Part shown: positions 1 to 12,132 of the stretch, in pieces
Position numbering within the stretch: position 1 is the first letter of the stretch
Layout of the letters: the number at the start of each line of letters is the position of its first letter
NCBI GenBank assembly: GCA_037043455.1
Contig: JAWPHD010003258.1
Coordinates: 1-64,000 of the forward strand
Origin: Cyrtodaria siliqua
Taxonomy: Eukaryota; Mollusca; Bivalvia; Adapedonta; Hiatellidae
Length of the DNA: 64,000 bases
Direction of reading: 5' to 3'
The notes under the pieces: model-generated
Seen by the model: only the letters and a program-made list of their open reading frames with translations
What the model was told of the DNA's origin: nothing
Databases searched by the model: none
Position numbers and translations under genes: made by a program

Positions 1-778
1 AATACAACATTGACAAAGGTAACTTACCTCAACAAATGCACAATATATCCCATTACTTCCATAAAATTTTCAAAACTTTTGGCTTCCTGGTAAGAAAGAT
101 TTCACAGATAAGTAAATGCATGTCGTTTGGGGTGTATCGAGTCAGTTAAAATGGCGGCCTTGACATTGTCAACAGTGCACACTGCACAGCTGAGAATCGG
201 GGGTCGTCTCAAATTTGCCGTAAGATCATTCTTGATGGATTTTATATTCTGGAACAACATCCACAATTGAATAAAATGTAATTTTTATTGTCACATGATT
301 GTTTATATAAATATATTCTGTATGTGTAGGAGTTGGTTGTAGTGGGTGGGGAGAGATACTGGGTACGGTGGTGGAGGGGGTGTAATATGATATGAAGCCT
401 TTGGGCGTAGGAAAGGTTCAGTTACTGAGGGGGGGGGGGGGCAAACTTTATTGAAAAGGATATTTGACAATCAAACAAGTATGTTTTCAATTATTGGGGA
501 CGGGTTGGGAAGGTGAGGAGAGCCAAACATTAGCACAACATTTTTGACAAGCAAAAAAAAAGCGTTATCCACGTTCAATTACAACAAAACATAAGCCATT
601 ATACTTTTTGAGCGCAAACCATTTTTTTCTTCATACTCTGCCCCCCCAACTTTGAATATTGGGGGTGGGATTGGAGGGGGTTGGGGTGGGGGGCACCTCC
701 CGTAGTCCCGGGGCTGAAATCCGGGGCTGGGAAACAAACTGTTTATTTATGATAGCCAAAAAAGGGGGATTTAATATA
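1..778. other. No gene seen; G-rich intergenic stretch
   Basis: I see no coding potential or recognisable element here. The stretch is notable only for long G tracts, a run of 13 Gs near 429-441 and a G-cluster at 661-693. Confidence 0.5.
661..693 (+). other. Potential G-quadruplex tract
   Basis: Five G-runs of three to six bases are separated by loops of one to six bases, which fits the classical intramolecular G-quadruplex pattern. No nearby gene gives it a role. It may simply be simple-sequence drift like the C-rich repeats that follow. Confidence 0.45.
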
Positions 779-888
779 ATTAGGACAGCAGTATTCAATG
801 TTTGAACAGAGTGGTAGGTGTTTAAATAAACATTATTGTTCTATTAGGACACCCGATGTTTGTATTGGACAGAGTGGTAGGTGTTTAA
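779..888 (+). repeat. Two-copy direct repeat, period 63 bp
   Basis: The segment at 781-825 recurs at 844-888, ending in an identical 15-base block (GTGGTAGGTGTTTAA). The following sequence to ~1090 contains a palindromic CCGCGCAACGAACGCGG-like core, so this may be one end of an unclassified dispersed repeat. Confidence 0.5.
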
Positions 889-1384
889 TAACATTTGTTA
901 TGCCGCGCAACGAACGCGGAGAGGCATATCTATTAGTGTTTATACTGTTGCCATTTCGTGTCCAGACGGATGTTTGGACATATACCTGAATTTTCCTACA
1001 CGTCCAATAAGTATAAATAGGTTACATTGCCCTGTAAAAACGGGCGTGCGTATCCCGCATCTCTCCCCATTATCCCCAATAAATATAATACATTAAAAAG
1101 GACCATGGTCTGAAAAATCTTTTTTTTATCAAATACTGAGTGTTTTTCAACCTCACCATATATCAATTTAATGGCTTTTGTGCCCCCACCACGAAAGTGT
1201 AGCTGGTATAATACGTAGTGTTACCATCGTCTGTTCGAGACCGACCCACCCTTTTCCCTCTTTTTTTAACAGTCCTAAGCTTAGTTCTCTTTGATCAAAT
1301 CACATTAGGGTACGGGCCAACCACCAAACCCAAACCCTTCCAAAAAAACTGATGTATTTTATATAACCACGCCCTGAAAACCTC

Positions 1385-2170
1385 CGAAACCCGTTTTTTG
1401 TGTGTGTTTTTCTTACATATTTCTGTGTTGTTTTGTTCACACATAAAGCCCACACATTACAATGTTATACTGTTTATTTATTCTTAAAACCCTTCCCCCA
1501 CCAAGCCCCCCACACCTCACCGCCATTCCCCATTCTCACACCTATAATTCCCCACCACCTTTCACGCACCCACCAAAAAAACTTCTTCTTTTTTTTTTTT
1601 TTACCTATATCTGTGTTGTACTGTTTATTTATTATTACACCCTATAACACCCTCCGCCCCCCACCACCCATCACGCACCTAGCCAAAACCTTTATTTTTA
1701 TTTTTATTTTTTACATATTTTTATGCAGTTTTGTTTATTTATTCTTACACCTATCAATTCCACCTTCCCCCCGCCCCCGCCCCCGCCCCCGCCCCCGCCC
1801 CGCCCCACCACCACCTCTCATGCACACAACCACCAACTTTTTTTTCTTTTTTTTAAACATATATCTGTGTTGTACTGTTTATTTATTTTTACACATATAC
1901 ACACCCAACCCCACCCAAGCTCCCCCATCCACACACACCTACCCCCGATCCGAAAACCCGATTTTCTTTTCATTATTTTTTCCCCCACATATTTCTGTTA
2001 TATTTATTTATTTTTACACATTAATCCTTTCACACACACAAAGCCTACATAACAAAGCCCACATATTACTGTGCTATACTGTTTTATTTATTCTTAAACC
2101 TGTAACCCCTTCCACACGCCCCCACACCTCACCCCCATCCGAAACCCGAATATTGTTTTCTGAGTAGTTT
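1385..2170 (+). repeat. Pyrimidine-rich minisatellite, block 1
   Basis: About six degenerate units of ~100-150 bp. Each begins with a core like ACATATNTCTGTGTTG, then TTTATTTATT and a C-rich tract with interspersed A. Cores lie near 1415, 1605, 1712, 1858, 1987 and 2056. Long open frames across it are low-complexity Pro/His/Phe translations of the repeat and not genes. It contains a (CCCCCG)n-like run at 1769-1802. Confidence 0.75.
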
Positions 2171-2690
2171 TGTTACGTATAATCCACCATGTCCATACGT
2201 TACCCGTTGATGTAGTGGAAGTAACAACATTGTGTGGTGGAATAACTCCTCAGAGGGTAAAATGTTTATTTGCTTGTTCTTTTTCTAATATTCCAGAAGT
2301 GTGACATAACGCAATATTTGGTCCATACATTTTTAAACACTCGATCGAACGTTGTTTTGTCCAAACGTTTGTCGTTTTTCCAAACATTCGATGACATTAT
2401 CATATTTTCTACCCAAACACAATACAGTGCACAGAAAAATATAAGTAAAGTAGATGACACTCTTCTAACGCAATGTTTTCAAAGTTGTTTGGTATCTTAC
2501 AATCCAGAATAACTTTGTAGACGTATTTTTGTCATCTTTGTTTGTAACGCCATTGATGTGGTGGAGGTATTCTAAAACGAAGTAATGCCTCAGATCAGGA
2601 AACGAGTTTTTCTTATTTTTTCAAGCACACAAAACACGAACATGCCTACTGATTGTTATTGAACATGTTTCTGGAGCAGGTCTTATGGAC
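2171..2690. other. Spacer between minisatellite blocks; no gene seen
   Basis: No coding feature recognised. A short diverged direct repeat (TTGATGTAGTGGAAG near 2207, and TTGATGTGGTGGAGG near 2550) suggests the spacer was itself duplicated. Confidence 0.4.
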
Positions 2691-3325
2691 GACACTGTCA
2701 TATATGTGGTGATGTTTATTTTATCTGTGTTGTTTTTGTCAATTCTTACACATAGCTTCTTACACATATTATATGTAGCCCCCCAACCTCCATACACACC
2801 ACACTCACTCCAAACTTTGTTGTTTTTTGTTTTTTGATTTTTTCGTACATATTTCTGTGTTTGTTTCAGTCAATTCTTACACATAGCTTCTTACACATAA
2901 GTGCCCCCCCCCCCCCCCCCCCCCCCACCCCACCACCGCTCCGCACCACCCATCCCACTCGAAACTCTATTAATTGTTTACATATTTCGGTGTTGTTTTT
3001 GTAAATTCTTACACATATCTATGTTGCCCCCCCCCCCCCCCCCACACTCCCCCCCTCACTCGAAACTGTTTTAATTTTTTACATATTTCTATGTTGTTTT
3101 GGTCGTCAGTTCTTACACATAGCTATGTTTCGCAGTCCCCTCCTCTCCACCCCCCCCCCCCCACCTCCCACCTCGAAAATTGAATATATATATTATTTAT
3201 TTTTCCATATTTCTGTGTTGTTTTGGTCAATTCTTACACATATGTTGCCCCCTCCAACCCCACCCCCTGCCTCTCCCTGCCCCCACTCGAAACTCGTTTT
3301 TTTCAGAATCAGATTTTTAAATTGA
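2690..3325 (+). repeat. Pyrimidine-rich minisatellite, block 2
   Basis: Five units of ~100-145 bp share ACATATTTCTGTGTTGTTTT followed by CAATTCTTACACATA and then a C tract. Cores lie near 2720, 2847, 2978, 3081 and 3206. C runs exceed 20 bases at ~2904-2926 and are long again near 3027. The unit is clearly related to block 1, but its C-tract positions differ. Confidence 0.75.
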
Positions 3326-3445
3326 GATACACAGATGAAATTCAAAAAAATAAAATGAAATGAGGCCACTATAACAATTGCCAGATATCAGCTCCCTTCC
3401 CGAGTTGCCTTTCGATCACAAATTTATTTTTTACAATTTCATAAT

Positions 3446-3570
3446 GGCCCGACTTTCTATACCAACCCCGTCCCCCAAACTCACCCAAAATAATAAAATT
3501 TCACATATAATTTTATATAGGCCCGACTTTCTATACCAGCCCCGTCCCCCATCCCACCCTACATAGTTTT
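3446..3570 (+). repeat. Two-copy direct repeat, period 74 bp
   Basis: GGCCCGACTTTCTATACCA starts at 3446 and again at 3520, each followed by an AGCCCCGTCCCCC-like tract. The second copy has one substitution in the shared core. Confidence 0.6.
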
Positions 3571-4008
3571 AGCCTTGTTTTCTAATGGTATATACTAGCT
3601 ATATAATTTATTATTCTCTGAAAATCGAATAGTCGAGCTGCGCTGTTCTCCGACAGCTCTTGTTTATAAAACAAATTTGTAGCGACTGCTTCTTGAAAAC
3701 TATATGGGACTTTTTCTAAATTGATCAGCATGCGTGATGTTGGTCCTTGCTGACAATTATTTTGATTTGACATTAAACATGGCTGCCTCGGCCATCTTTG
3801 TTTACATAGAGTTATGTAGTAAAAACTTGTAGCGACTACTACTCCGAAACTGCTTGACAGATTTTCATTAAACTTCACAGGAATGCTGATCTAGCTATCA
3901 AAAACTTTTCAGTAGAGCTTCTAGGTCATTGACCTTTTGTTTTACATGTTTCAGGTTGTAAAGCAGAAAAATCATGCGGTAAGAAGCTCAACGCAAGCGC
4001 GAAAAAAA

Positions 4009-6050
4009 ATGAAGAAGCCATACCCGCTATCACCAGGCAGACAGTATAGGGTGCCAAAGGCTTTACTAGATATAGAGAATGGCCAGCTTTCGGTAAGAAA
4101 AGCAGCAGAAAAACACAATTTGTCATTCAGTTATTTACAGAGACGAGCATCGGGTGAAGTTGATATAGATAGTAGAAAAGGTCCTGCACCGGTGTTCAAT
4201 AAAGACGAAGAAAAGGCTCTAGCAGAATGGTTGTCTGAAATGGCGAAATGGGGAATGGGCTTGAAACCTGGTGAATTGTTGGACCTGATTCAAGAAATAG
4301 TTAAACGGGAGGACAGGAAAACGCCTTTCACGGACGGAAGACCAAGACATGATTGGTATTATAGCTTTCTCTCAAGAAATGCGCACACTGTTATACCGAG
4401 AACAGAAGTTTCACTAGAAACATGTAGAGCAAAATTAAGTCCCAAGAGCCTAGACAAGTGGTACAATTCTTATCGCGATTTTGTGATTGAGAAGAATATC
4501 CTGGAAGCCCCGGAACGAATCTGGAATGCAGATGAAACTGGATTTAATCTTGGCAGTAGAGCTGCAAAAGTAATAGGACCATCTAGATCAACCTATGGGG
4601 AACCAATTCCTCATGTGTCAGGAGGTCATAGTAAGCAGCGTCTTACGGTTATGTTTTGCGGAAACGCTGCAGGGGCGATTATGCCACCATTTTACGTGTA
4701 CCCAAGCCCTCCACCTCGAGGCATAAATCCACTGACCGGTGAAATACCAGGGGGTCACGTTGAATACACAAAAAAGGGATGGATGAATGCGATGGCGTTT
4801 AAGGAATTCATCAACCATTTTGACAAGTATGCTGGAGCTGAAAGACCAGTCATTTTGTTGATTGACTCGGTCAGCAGCCATGTGGAAATATCGGTTTTCC
4901 AGTCAGCCAAACAAAAGGGAATTGAGTTATACAGGATTGTACCAAATGCCACGCATGTAATGCAACCTCTGGATAAAGGCGTATTTGGCACGCTAAAAAA
5001 CCAGATGGCATCAAGTTGTAAGGAGTCATGCAAGAAAAAATCCAGGAACACCTATCGGAAAATTAAACTTTGCCGAAAAACTGAAAGATGCATACGACAT
5101 GTTTTACAGGCCCATAATTGTAGTGAACAGTTTTAGATCATCAATTATCTACCCAATTGATAGGTCCGCCATTTCAGCAGATGCGTTAAAGCCTGCACTA
5201 ACCTTCACAGTTGACGAAGCTTCGGAAAAAAGAGAAGTCCAGCGTGAAAATAACACCTCTGAAGGGCCTGCACATGAAGCATTGAAAGCTTTTGAAAGTG
5301 TTTTGTCAACACCGATGAAAGAACAATACGAGAAACGTATGCACGAAGGCTACGATGTAAGTGGAATATCACCAGTCTACGACACCTATGTAAAGTTATA
5401 CGAAAAAGTGTGTGTGAAATCGGTACTTTCAATTAGGAAAATGAATAATAACTGTTGTCTGTTTCATTATTTGTATTACTTAAATTATATTTTGTCTACT
5501 CTGATCTATAGTACACTTAAATATACACGTTCCTTATTTTGCAGGTGGATGCAGAAACAGACAGTGTGGGTTCACCTTTAACCTCAATACGGGTGGAAAA
5601 CAGAGTTATAAAAGGCTTTCACGCTTTTAAAGTGAGACCACCCTTAACAACGCCTCCGACTTATCTCATCGTTGATCGCGAATACACGAATATTTATGAT
5701 AAAGATGCTTGCTTAATTTGGATTCCGGAACTGCAGACATTTGAGGCAAATATGCATGACATGTCAACAGATGACACAAGGTTATTAACATTAAAAAATG
5801 TTGCTGGCTTGCCTGTTGGCCACGTGCCAAAAGTTTTGGCTGGTGCGTTCAGGCTGATTTTGGATTTAGGGGGGACTGTTAAATGTGAACCTTTAGGAGA
5901 GCCAATTCCAAGTTTCTCTCCATGGCCATTACATACAGCAGTTGGAGGGGGGTTGTTATTTGTTGCAATTATCTTATATTTTGTAAAGAAAAAAGGATTG
6001 CAGTTGATACTATTAAATCTGCATTGTCAAAAATGACAGAGGGAGAATTC
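4009..6050 (+). pseudogene. Tigger/pogo-like DDE transposase, frameshifted, one intron
   Basis: Cut-and-paste transposase of the pogo/Tigger (DDE_1) type. The frame opens at 3937, but the ATG at 4009 is the likelier start; a good acceptor (TTTACATGTTTCAG) precedes the frame at ~3952. An N-terminal Psq-type helix-turn-helix (PKALLDIENGQLSVRKAAEK) is followed by a CENP-B-like region. The DDE core then has Asp in WNADETGF (nt 4531), Asp in LLIDSVSSH (4864) and Asp in MQPLDKGVFG (4972), spaced D-x35-D over the last pair. A one-base shift in the A run at 5035-5040 moves coding to frame 2. Coding continues to 5407, then a 137 bp GT-AG intron (5408-5544) restores in-phase coding from 5545. A second frame change near 5940-5980 leads to a stop at ~6050. 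It is therefore non-functional. The C-terminal part (5640-5930) includes GLPVGHVPKVLAG, reminiscent of HIRAN-like sequences in invertebrate transposon proteins. Confidence 0.85.
5408..5544 (+). other. Intron in the transposase pseudogene
   Basis: Reading is open through KLYEK in frame 2, then a GTGTGT donor at 5408. The acceptor TTATTTTGCAG ends at 5544, and coding resumes in phase with VDAETDSVGS in frame 1. The intron is AT-rich with stops in the host frame. Confidence 0.65.
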
Positions 6051-6102
6051 ATGAGCCTCCATTATTAAAGACATTCGCTACCAACACCATGCTGGAAAAG
6101 TA

Positions 6103-6263
6103 AAGTACTGAAAGACTGCGGTTATGACGTAATTAAAAGCAAGAAAATGAGTCGAGGTCAACTGGCACTCAGCATGTCTAAAGTTAGGAACTGGTGTCTT
6201 GCATAAAATATATATGTTAAGAGGAAGCTTTAAAGTCCTCATAACCACAGTCTTTCAGCACTT
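6103..6263. repeat. 25 bp inverted repeat just 3' of the transposase
   Basis: The arm at 6103-6127 pairs with 6239-6263 at 23 of 25 positions (core CTGAAAGACTG), separated by 111 bp. It may be a terminal structure of the Tigger element or an independent small foldback element. Confidence 0.7.
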
Positions 6264-6762
6264 TTAGTGCTTTCTATTTTTTTAATAAACTATAGTGGTA
6301 ATTTAGCATTTGAGTAATTACAATGTTTTAATCTGCTTATAAGTCTGTGTTGTAGTACACATAATAACAGAACATGTAAGACACCTTATAAACTGTTTTA
6401 ACCAGCCAGGCTTAAACCCAAAACTAATTAAGAGGTACTCTCATAAATCATTTTACGCATATTTCAAGAACCCGTGATTTGATTTAAACCTATTATTCTA
6501 ATCGGCACATACATTATTATATGACCTGAAACACGAGGATATAGTTTTTTAATAAACGTTTTTTAGTGTAAGTTTGCCGTTATTTGGCGGGTTAGTTTCA
6601 TTAGCGGTGGTTTAATTGTTACTGCTCAAAGGTGTACTAGTGTGTTTTTAAATAAGTTTAGTAAGAATTTCGTACTAAACTCATAGATGTTTTACGATAA
6701 CAAAATATTGGATAATTGTACATAATACAATCATAGTGTTGTTTTTGTGTAGAGTGTATGCA
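6264..6762. other. No gene seen
   Basis: AT-rich sequence with no open frame or repeat that I can recognise. It may contain the 3' end of the Tigger element, whose terminal repeats I could not locate. Confidence 0.4.
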
Positions 6763-7445
6763 CAGGGACGTAGCTAGACCGTTATTAAAGTGTATGCAAG
6801 TATGCAATAATGCTAGGGCCAGGAAATCGTACCACCCCCACCCCCTAATACCCTATTGATTATTTTTTATTCGTATATACTATGTAGTGCATTTTAGGAG
6901 TATTTTCCAACATCCACCCGAGACCCGTGTGCAGAGTGCAAGAACTGTAGTGTGATTGCCGGAGTAGAACACAACCACTGCAATCTCACAAACACACTGT
7001 CACATGCAGAGGGGTAGGACCCCCTACCTCATTACCCATTCATATTCATTTTATCATGTTTTATCACCCTCATTCAAGGTATTTATCACGACATCGCGTA
7101 TGCAAACGTGGAAACGTCCCTCCATTGTAAATGGAGTGTCTGCTATAGAATTTGTAGCAACTCTACAGTTCTGCAGGCAAGAATGTTCTAGGCCCATTCT
7201 CCATATTTTATATTGATGTAAATGGAGGATGAGCCTGGCACGTTCTTCCCTGTTAGGCGCCATATAACCTTTTATGTGTTGGTGCGCCTTAAAACCCAAT
7301 TCAATTCCAACATCTCAGGCTGAAGTTTGGATTATTTAGCCGGAATTGTTATCCAAACACACCCCTGTTTTTCCTGCCACTTTTTTCTTCTTATTATTTT
7401 TGCAGACTGTGTATATGTACGCAGCTGCGTTTAGCTACGTCCCTG
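6763..7445. mobile_element. 683 bp non-autonomous element with short terminal inverted repeats
   Basis: The left end CAGGGACGTAGCTAGAC (6763-6779) matches the reverse complement of the right end (7429-7445) at 16 of 17 bases. Nothing inside codes for a transposase. The CAGGGRCGTAGC-type terminus resembles hAT-like ends, but the flanking 8-mers (TGTATGCA and TATAAGCG) agree at only five of eight positions, so the class is uncertain. Similar single termini occur near 8429-8443 and 51225-51240. Confidence 0.55.
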
Positions 7446-8587
7446 TATAAGCGTGCGTGTATGCTAGCGCTACATTAATTAGTTCTTGTTTATGTTATAA
7501 GTTCAAGCTGTTTGTACAGTATGTTTACAATTGTTGGTGATGTTTATTATTTCTGTATACATTACCAATAAATTGATTTGAATTAGATTGGCAAAACCGA
7601 TACATTTTAATGACATGTAACTTTAAAATACTTGGATTTAAACATAATTAAATTATATGTTAAAACAGCTTAGTGTGTTTTTTTAACTTTTGAGATCAAC
7701 CCACGAGAAAAATAGCCGCTTTCCTGACCTATATACGTCATCATACGTCATCAGAACGTGCGATTCGATACTACCGGAAGTGAAGCGATACCACCGTAAA
7801 CAACTTCATTTTGTAAATAAAAAGCATCTACTTTTAACTAAAGAAGGTAAGAAAAAAAACTATACACAATTAGAGGATTTATATTGGTTTATTAAATCAT
7901 GCCAAATAACAGTAGGAACTATCTTGCTATGAGCTGCTAGCAGTGGTTAAAAAAAACGTGATTCGATACCACCGTAAGTCCTGTAGCGTAAATGAGTATC
8001 CATGCCCTTTCCACAGTAAATTTAGAATGTTGACAACCTGTTAAAAACGCAAACCTGATCAAAATGAAGGTACTATGTATATGATTATTGATAGGTATAT
8101 ACTAATAAGTTTGACTGCATACGTATGCAACAGAAATGTAAATATTTCTATTTTTTAATTATATGTAGGAGGTATATAATAAAAGGATCATTACTAGAGT
8201 AGCATGTTCTGGAAGTTTTTATCACCTCTCGTAGGTAAATGCCAGATCAAGGATCCAGAGAAGATGAAATGATATTAAAGAATAAGTAGCTATATATCTT
8301 TTTGATCTCTTGATCCAACGGGTATTTCAATTGGTTTGAAAACATGTTTATTAAAATGATGCAGCTTTTCTTCTTTTCTTTCTTTTCCGCTTGAAATTCC
8401 GTTGTGCAAATAGGTGGATATTTGAATCTGTTCTAGCTACGCCTCTGTGTATGGCTCGTGGCCTATGTGTAAGGCAGTCGATACACACACACATATCGTT
8501 GTGTATATAAATTGGGCATTCATTTCTAGGTAAAATAAACGTAAATTATTCCCAAACACATAGTGAATATTTGAATATTCATACCAG
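7446..8587. other. No gene seen; short repeats
   Basis: Contains a repeated motif, GATTCGATAC followed by ACCG, at ~7763 and ~7961, and a ~50 bp segment at 8062-8115 that recurs diverged at 22387-22435. An AAG|GTAAGA donor-like site at ~7846 has no coding support. Confidence 0.4.
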
Positions 8588-8589
8588 CT

Positions 8590-9094
8590 CCTTTGGACCC
8601 TATGATGACGTCTACTTAATCCTAATAATAAGACAATGACGTTTGATGTCTGTCTTCAATCTCGTCTTGTCGTGCCCTTAATGTTTTATTCTCTTGTTGC
8701 TCTGGATTTAGCCTTTCACTCATTGAGTACCTGCTTTTTGACTTACTTTTTTGTATTCATAAATACACGAGTATTTTTGTGTTTAACTTAAATTGCTGGT
8801 TAATGCTGCCATTGGTTAGAGAATTAAGCATGGCAGGACTTTCTGTCCCATTTCAGTGGGATGACAATTGGGTAAGTGTGAGGTTTGTTGCGCCCTGGAA
8901 CCTGCACCATAAAAAAGATAAAACGTCGAACAGGAAACAAACCCCACAGCGGCCGTTCCAAGGCGGTAGACATATTGTCAACCCATTTGTGTTTGTGTTT
9001 GTACATTGCATTTTATTTTAAATGCGTGTTGTGTTTGACTGTGTTCTGTGAGGGCTTTCTTTCCTGTTCGACGTTTTATCTTTTTTATGGTGCA
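8590..9094 (+). mobile_element. 5'-truncated 3' end of a retroelement family (copy A)
   Basis: Aligns collinearly with 12770-13300. Shared blocks are ATGACGTCTA, CTTGTTGCTCTGG, TCATTGAGTAC, ATGCTGCC, GGGATGACAAT, AGCGGCC, a CGTTCCAAGGCGGTAG-type motif, TTGTCAACCC and TTTGTGTTTG. The family is tied to the reverse-transcriptase element at 48948-50381. This copy uniquely carries a 35 bp inverted copy of its own 3' terminus (8903-8937 versus 9060-9094). Confidence 0.75.
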
Positions 9095-11040
9095 AAATAT
9101 ATTGACTACTACGACAAGTAATTTCACCTAAACAAATAAGAAGTGGCAATGTATCAAACTCCGACAATGTCAAAGAAAAGCAACAGCTTGAAGACACACA
9201 ATTGACTAAGCTTACTCCATTCACCGCACGTGGTCGAACAAAGCAATTTATATTTTTTTCACGTGCAACACGAGCTGTTCTGTAATCTCTGATGCATTTC
9301 AAATGATCTTGAGGATGTGAGTTGTCGGTTTCGATTGCCAAGTTGATGTTTTTGAGATTCCCACAACCCCATAAATTCCTCTTGATTTAAGTTTACATTT
9401 TTACTAACGAAGAGATATTTTCGGAGGATAGACTACGACAGACGGTATCATCCGAGGACGAAGCTATGGCAAAGCTTCTTGAATACGCTGACGAAATCCA
9501 TTGGCCGGTGACAATCGAACGAGACCAAGAACACAATGCAGCATTAATCGAGTGATTCGAGTTTATATGTTTTTACTTTAATTTTACCATTACCCTCGCA
9601 GAACTGATACGTGGTAGTACTCTTTTATCGCCATTCGTTAACGGATCATCAGTTCCTAGCTTTGCTTTGTAAATATAACTACTAATGGAAGGCACCATTC
9701 ACGCTTTTGCACAGACCGACCGGTTATCATTGCATTTCCTGATGGTATATATAAACACTCACAGCCTTCATTCGGAGTTCTGAAGTTTCCCCGACTGTTG
9801 TTTGTGTAGGGACATATGCCCATTAATGTTACGTCGACTGGCGGGGCGAAGATGATAACGATAGCCTCACAGGGTCTCTTTGTTCGTCGGTGTGATACTG
9901 GGAAAGATCTGGGGGGGTTTCCAGATATTTTGGGAAAAGGGACCCTTGTAAATTTGGGAAATTTCTATCGTGAAAACGACAGAACTGGGATTTTGTTCAT
10001 CGATAAAATGACCAATTGAGATTTGTTAACGTCAACATTATGTAAGATAGGGTGAGGTAAAAACCTAAAAGGTATTATTAGGAACACTATTACATCATTA
10101 TCATACCACTGATATTGATTAGTAAGTAACATAAGGGATGTATCAGTAAAACATACTCATGCAAATAAGAAAGGTCCGTTTTTCGGCCCCGTGGAACACC
10201 TAGAAAAAGCCCCGAAGATGGATTAACCGTTTTATTCATATAAAGTTCTCAGTATCCGGTATAATTCGCCACAGAAAATATATCGTCTGTAGCACACTAG
10301 AATGGCATGGTATGATATTAATTATGTTGATGGTTCTGCATATTACGTCGACATTTAAATACGAGCGACATAAGAAACACGGTACGAAACTGGTAACGAA
10401 ACGCGTTTTTCATGAAAACCTTTTATGTTGCTAATAATATAGTTTCTACCTAAGACAATGTAATAATATCGTCAAGGCACGAAACGGAAATGTAGGCATA
10501 AATCAGGATCATTATGTGTACAATTTCCCAATGTATATGGGTCAAGTACGAATAACATCCATTTCTGATGAAAAAAGTATCCGGATAATACGATTTATCC
10601 GAATTTCAACTAACATTGTAATGTGTTTATACTGAAAGAATTTTGTCTAACTTGCGTTTTTGATCATCTATGTAATTATATACAGTTTCTGTTGGAATTA
10701 GTCCGATGATGTATTCTACATTAAGCTTTTGTTTCGTATATTTACTATTTATTCACGAAAAAGGAAACCCTGAAAAGCGACAGTACACTTGACAGTGTAT
10801 CTGATCATCCACAGAGCGGACATGCGCAGCCTTGGTCGATAGAATAAAGATACTGCGTCTGAAACCCATTGCCTCTCAATTATAAATTGTTATTTTTTGT
10901 GGAAAGCATTGTTGTACAGTTCTGACTAATGATTCTATTTAGAAAATAAATGATTGGTCTCCATCCACTACAAAATTGACCGTCATTATATAGCATTACA
11001 TTTACTGAAAAATGCAGATAAACACAATTCAAATAAATAT
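9095..11040. other. No gene seen
   Basis: No recognisable coding region or repeat. A 67-codon open frame at 9816-10019 has no features I know and I do not call it a gene. Confidence 0.4.
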
Positions 11041-11042
11041 AT

Positions 11043-11182
11043 AACAGGAAATGCAGCTTTCACAGAACACAGTAAACCCAAAAACACGCACAATGGCAAA
11101 TAAGAATGGTAATAGTAATAATTAAGTCATATGACGTCACAAACAAAAAAAGGGTTGACAATAGGGATACCGCCTTGGAACG
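11043..11182 (-). mobile_element. 3'-end fragment of the retroelement family, minus strand
   Basis: On the minus strand it reads CGTTCCAAGGCGGTATCCC, TATTGTCAACCC, then TTTGTTTGTGACGTC, the diagnostic core of copies A and B. It then decays towards 11043. There is no coding sequence. Confidence 0.6.
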
Positions 11183-12132
11183 AACAAACCAACAAACTAT
11201 CTATCTTCTCTCACCAAAAAGTGATGAACATATTCTTCGTCTCTTTGGACTCTTGTTTAATATTCGATGGAAATAATTAATTCACAAGCACATTTATTTA
11301 AATATAAATGAAATATGTCAAATGATAGCCCTTTTGGCATATATGTCGCTAATACAAAACCTCTTGATATAATATTAAACTTCTTGCGTTGGATACTGAG
11401 CAAAAACTCCTTGATAATCGTTTTTGTTCCTGTTTTTGCTTAACATTTAGCTTTTTTTATTTTTTATTTTTTTCTACATTCTACCCGGGCAAATACTACC
11501 ATTAAGTGCCAATAGAAACACAACGGTGAATGTATATTTTCCATTTTGATTAAAGCTACATTTTTGTTTGTATTTGTGCGATATATAAAAAAAAATCTAT
11601 TTCAAGTTGATGGTTAGCATGGCAACGAATTCAAAATTTACAATCATACTCATTATAACTTGATTAAACAGCATAATTATTCTGAGTGGAGTTTATGACA
11701 TTTTATTTCAAAATGTATCGGAAATAAATCATGTTGTACTAATATTGGCATCAACTAAATTTTCATAAGGTCTCACACTAATCATGACGTTTTTAACGCA
11801 TTTACGGCGTAAAAAAATAAATGTACAAAATTTACTTTGGTCGTCGTATTTGTCCATAATGCGCATGTGTAGTCTCGGTGATGGAAGGATCATGTGAACT
11901 ATTGCTCTCGGCAATACTATTAAATATGATTATCAATCAAAAATTGATAAAGCATATTTTTTTTATTTGAAAAGAAGAGAATGAAATGTTCTATTAAAAT
12001 CTGGGAGGAGGTATAAAAACAATAAACTATTAAACTCCCTACGGAAAAATAAAGTACCTAATCTCGTTTTGTCGTAGGAGGGATCGTAAATCAAATTATC
12101 AAAAACTAATAGCCTTATTACTGTCTTACGTG
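11183..12132. other. No gene seen
   Basis: AT-rich sequence without recognisable features on either strand. Confidence 0.4.

Noticed and set aside
1400..2167. 255-codon open frame
   Set aside because: It lies entirely in the pyrimidine-rich minisatellite; the translation is low-complexity Pro/His/Phe/Leu and follows the repeat unit.
9816..10019. 67-codon open frame
   Set aside because: No domain, no splice context, no repeat support; probably chance.
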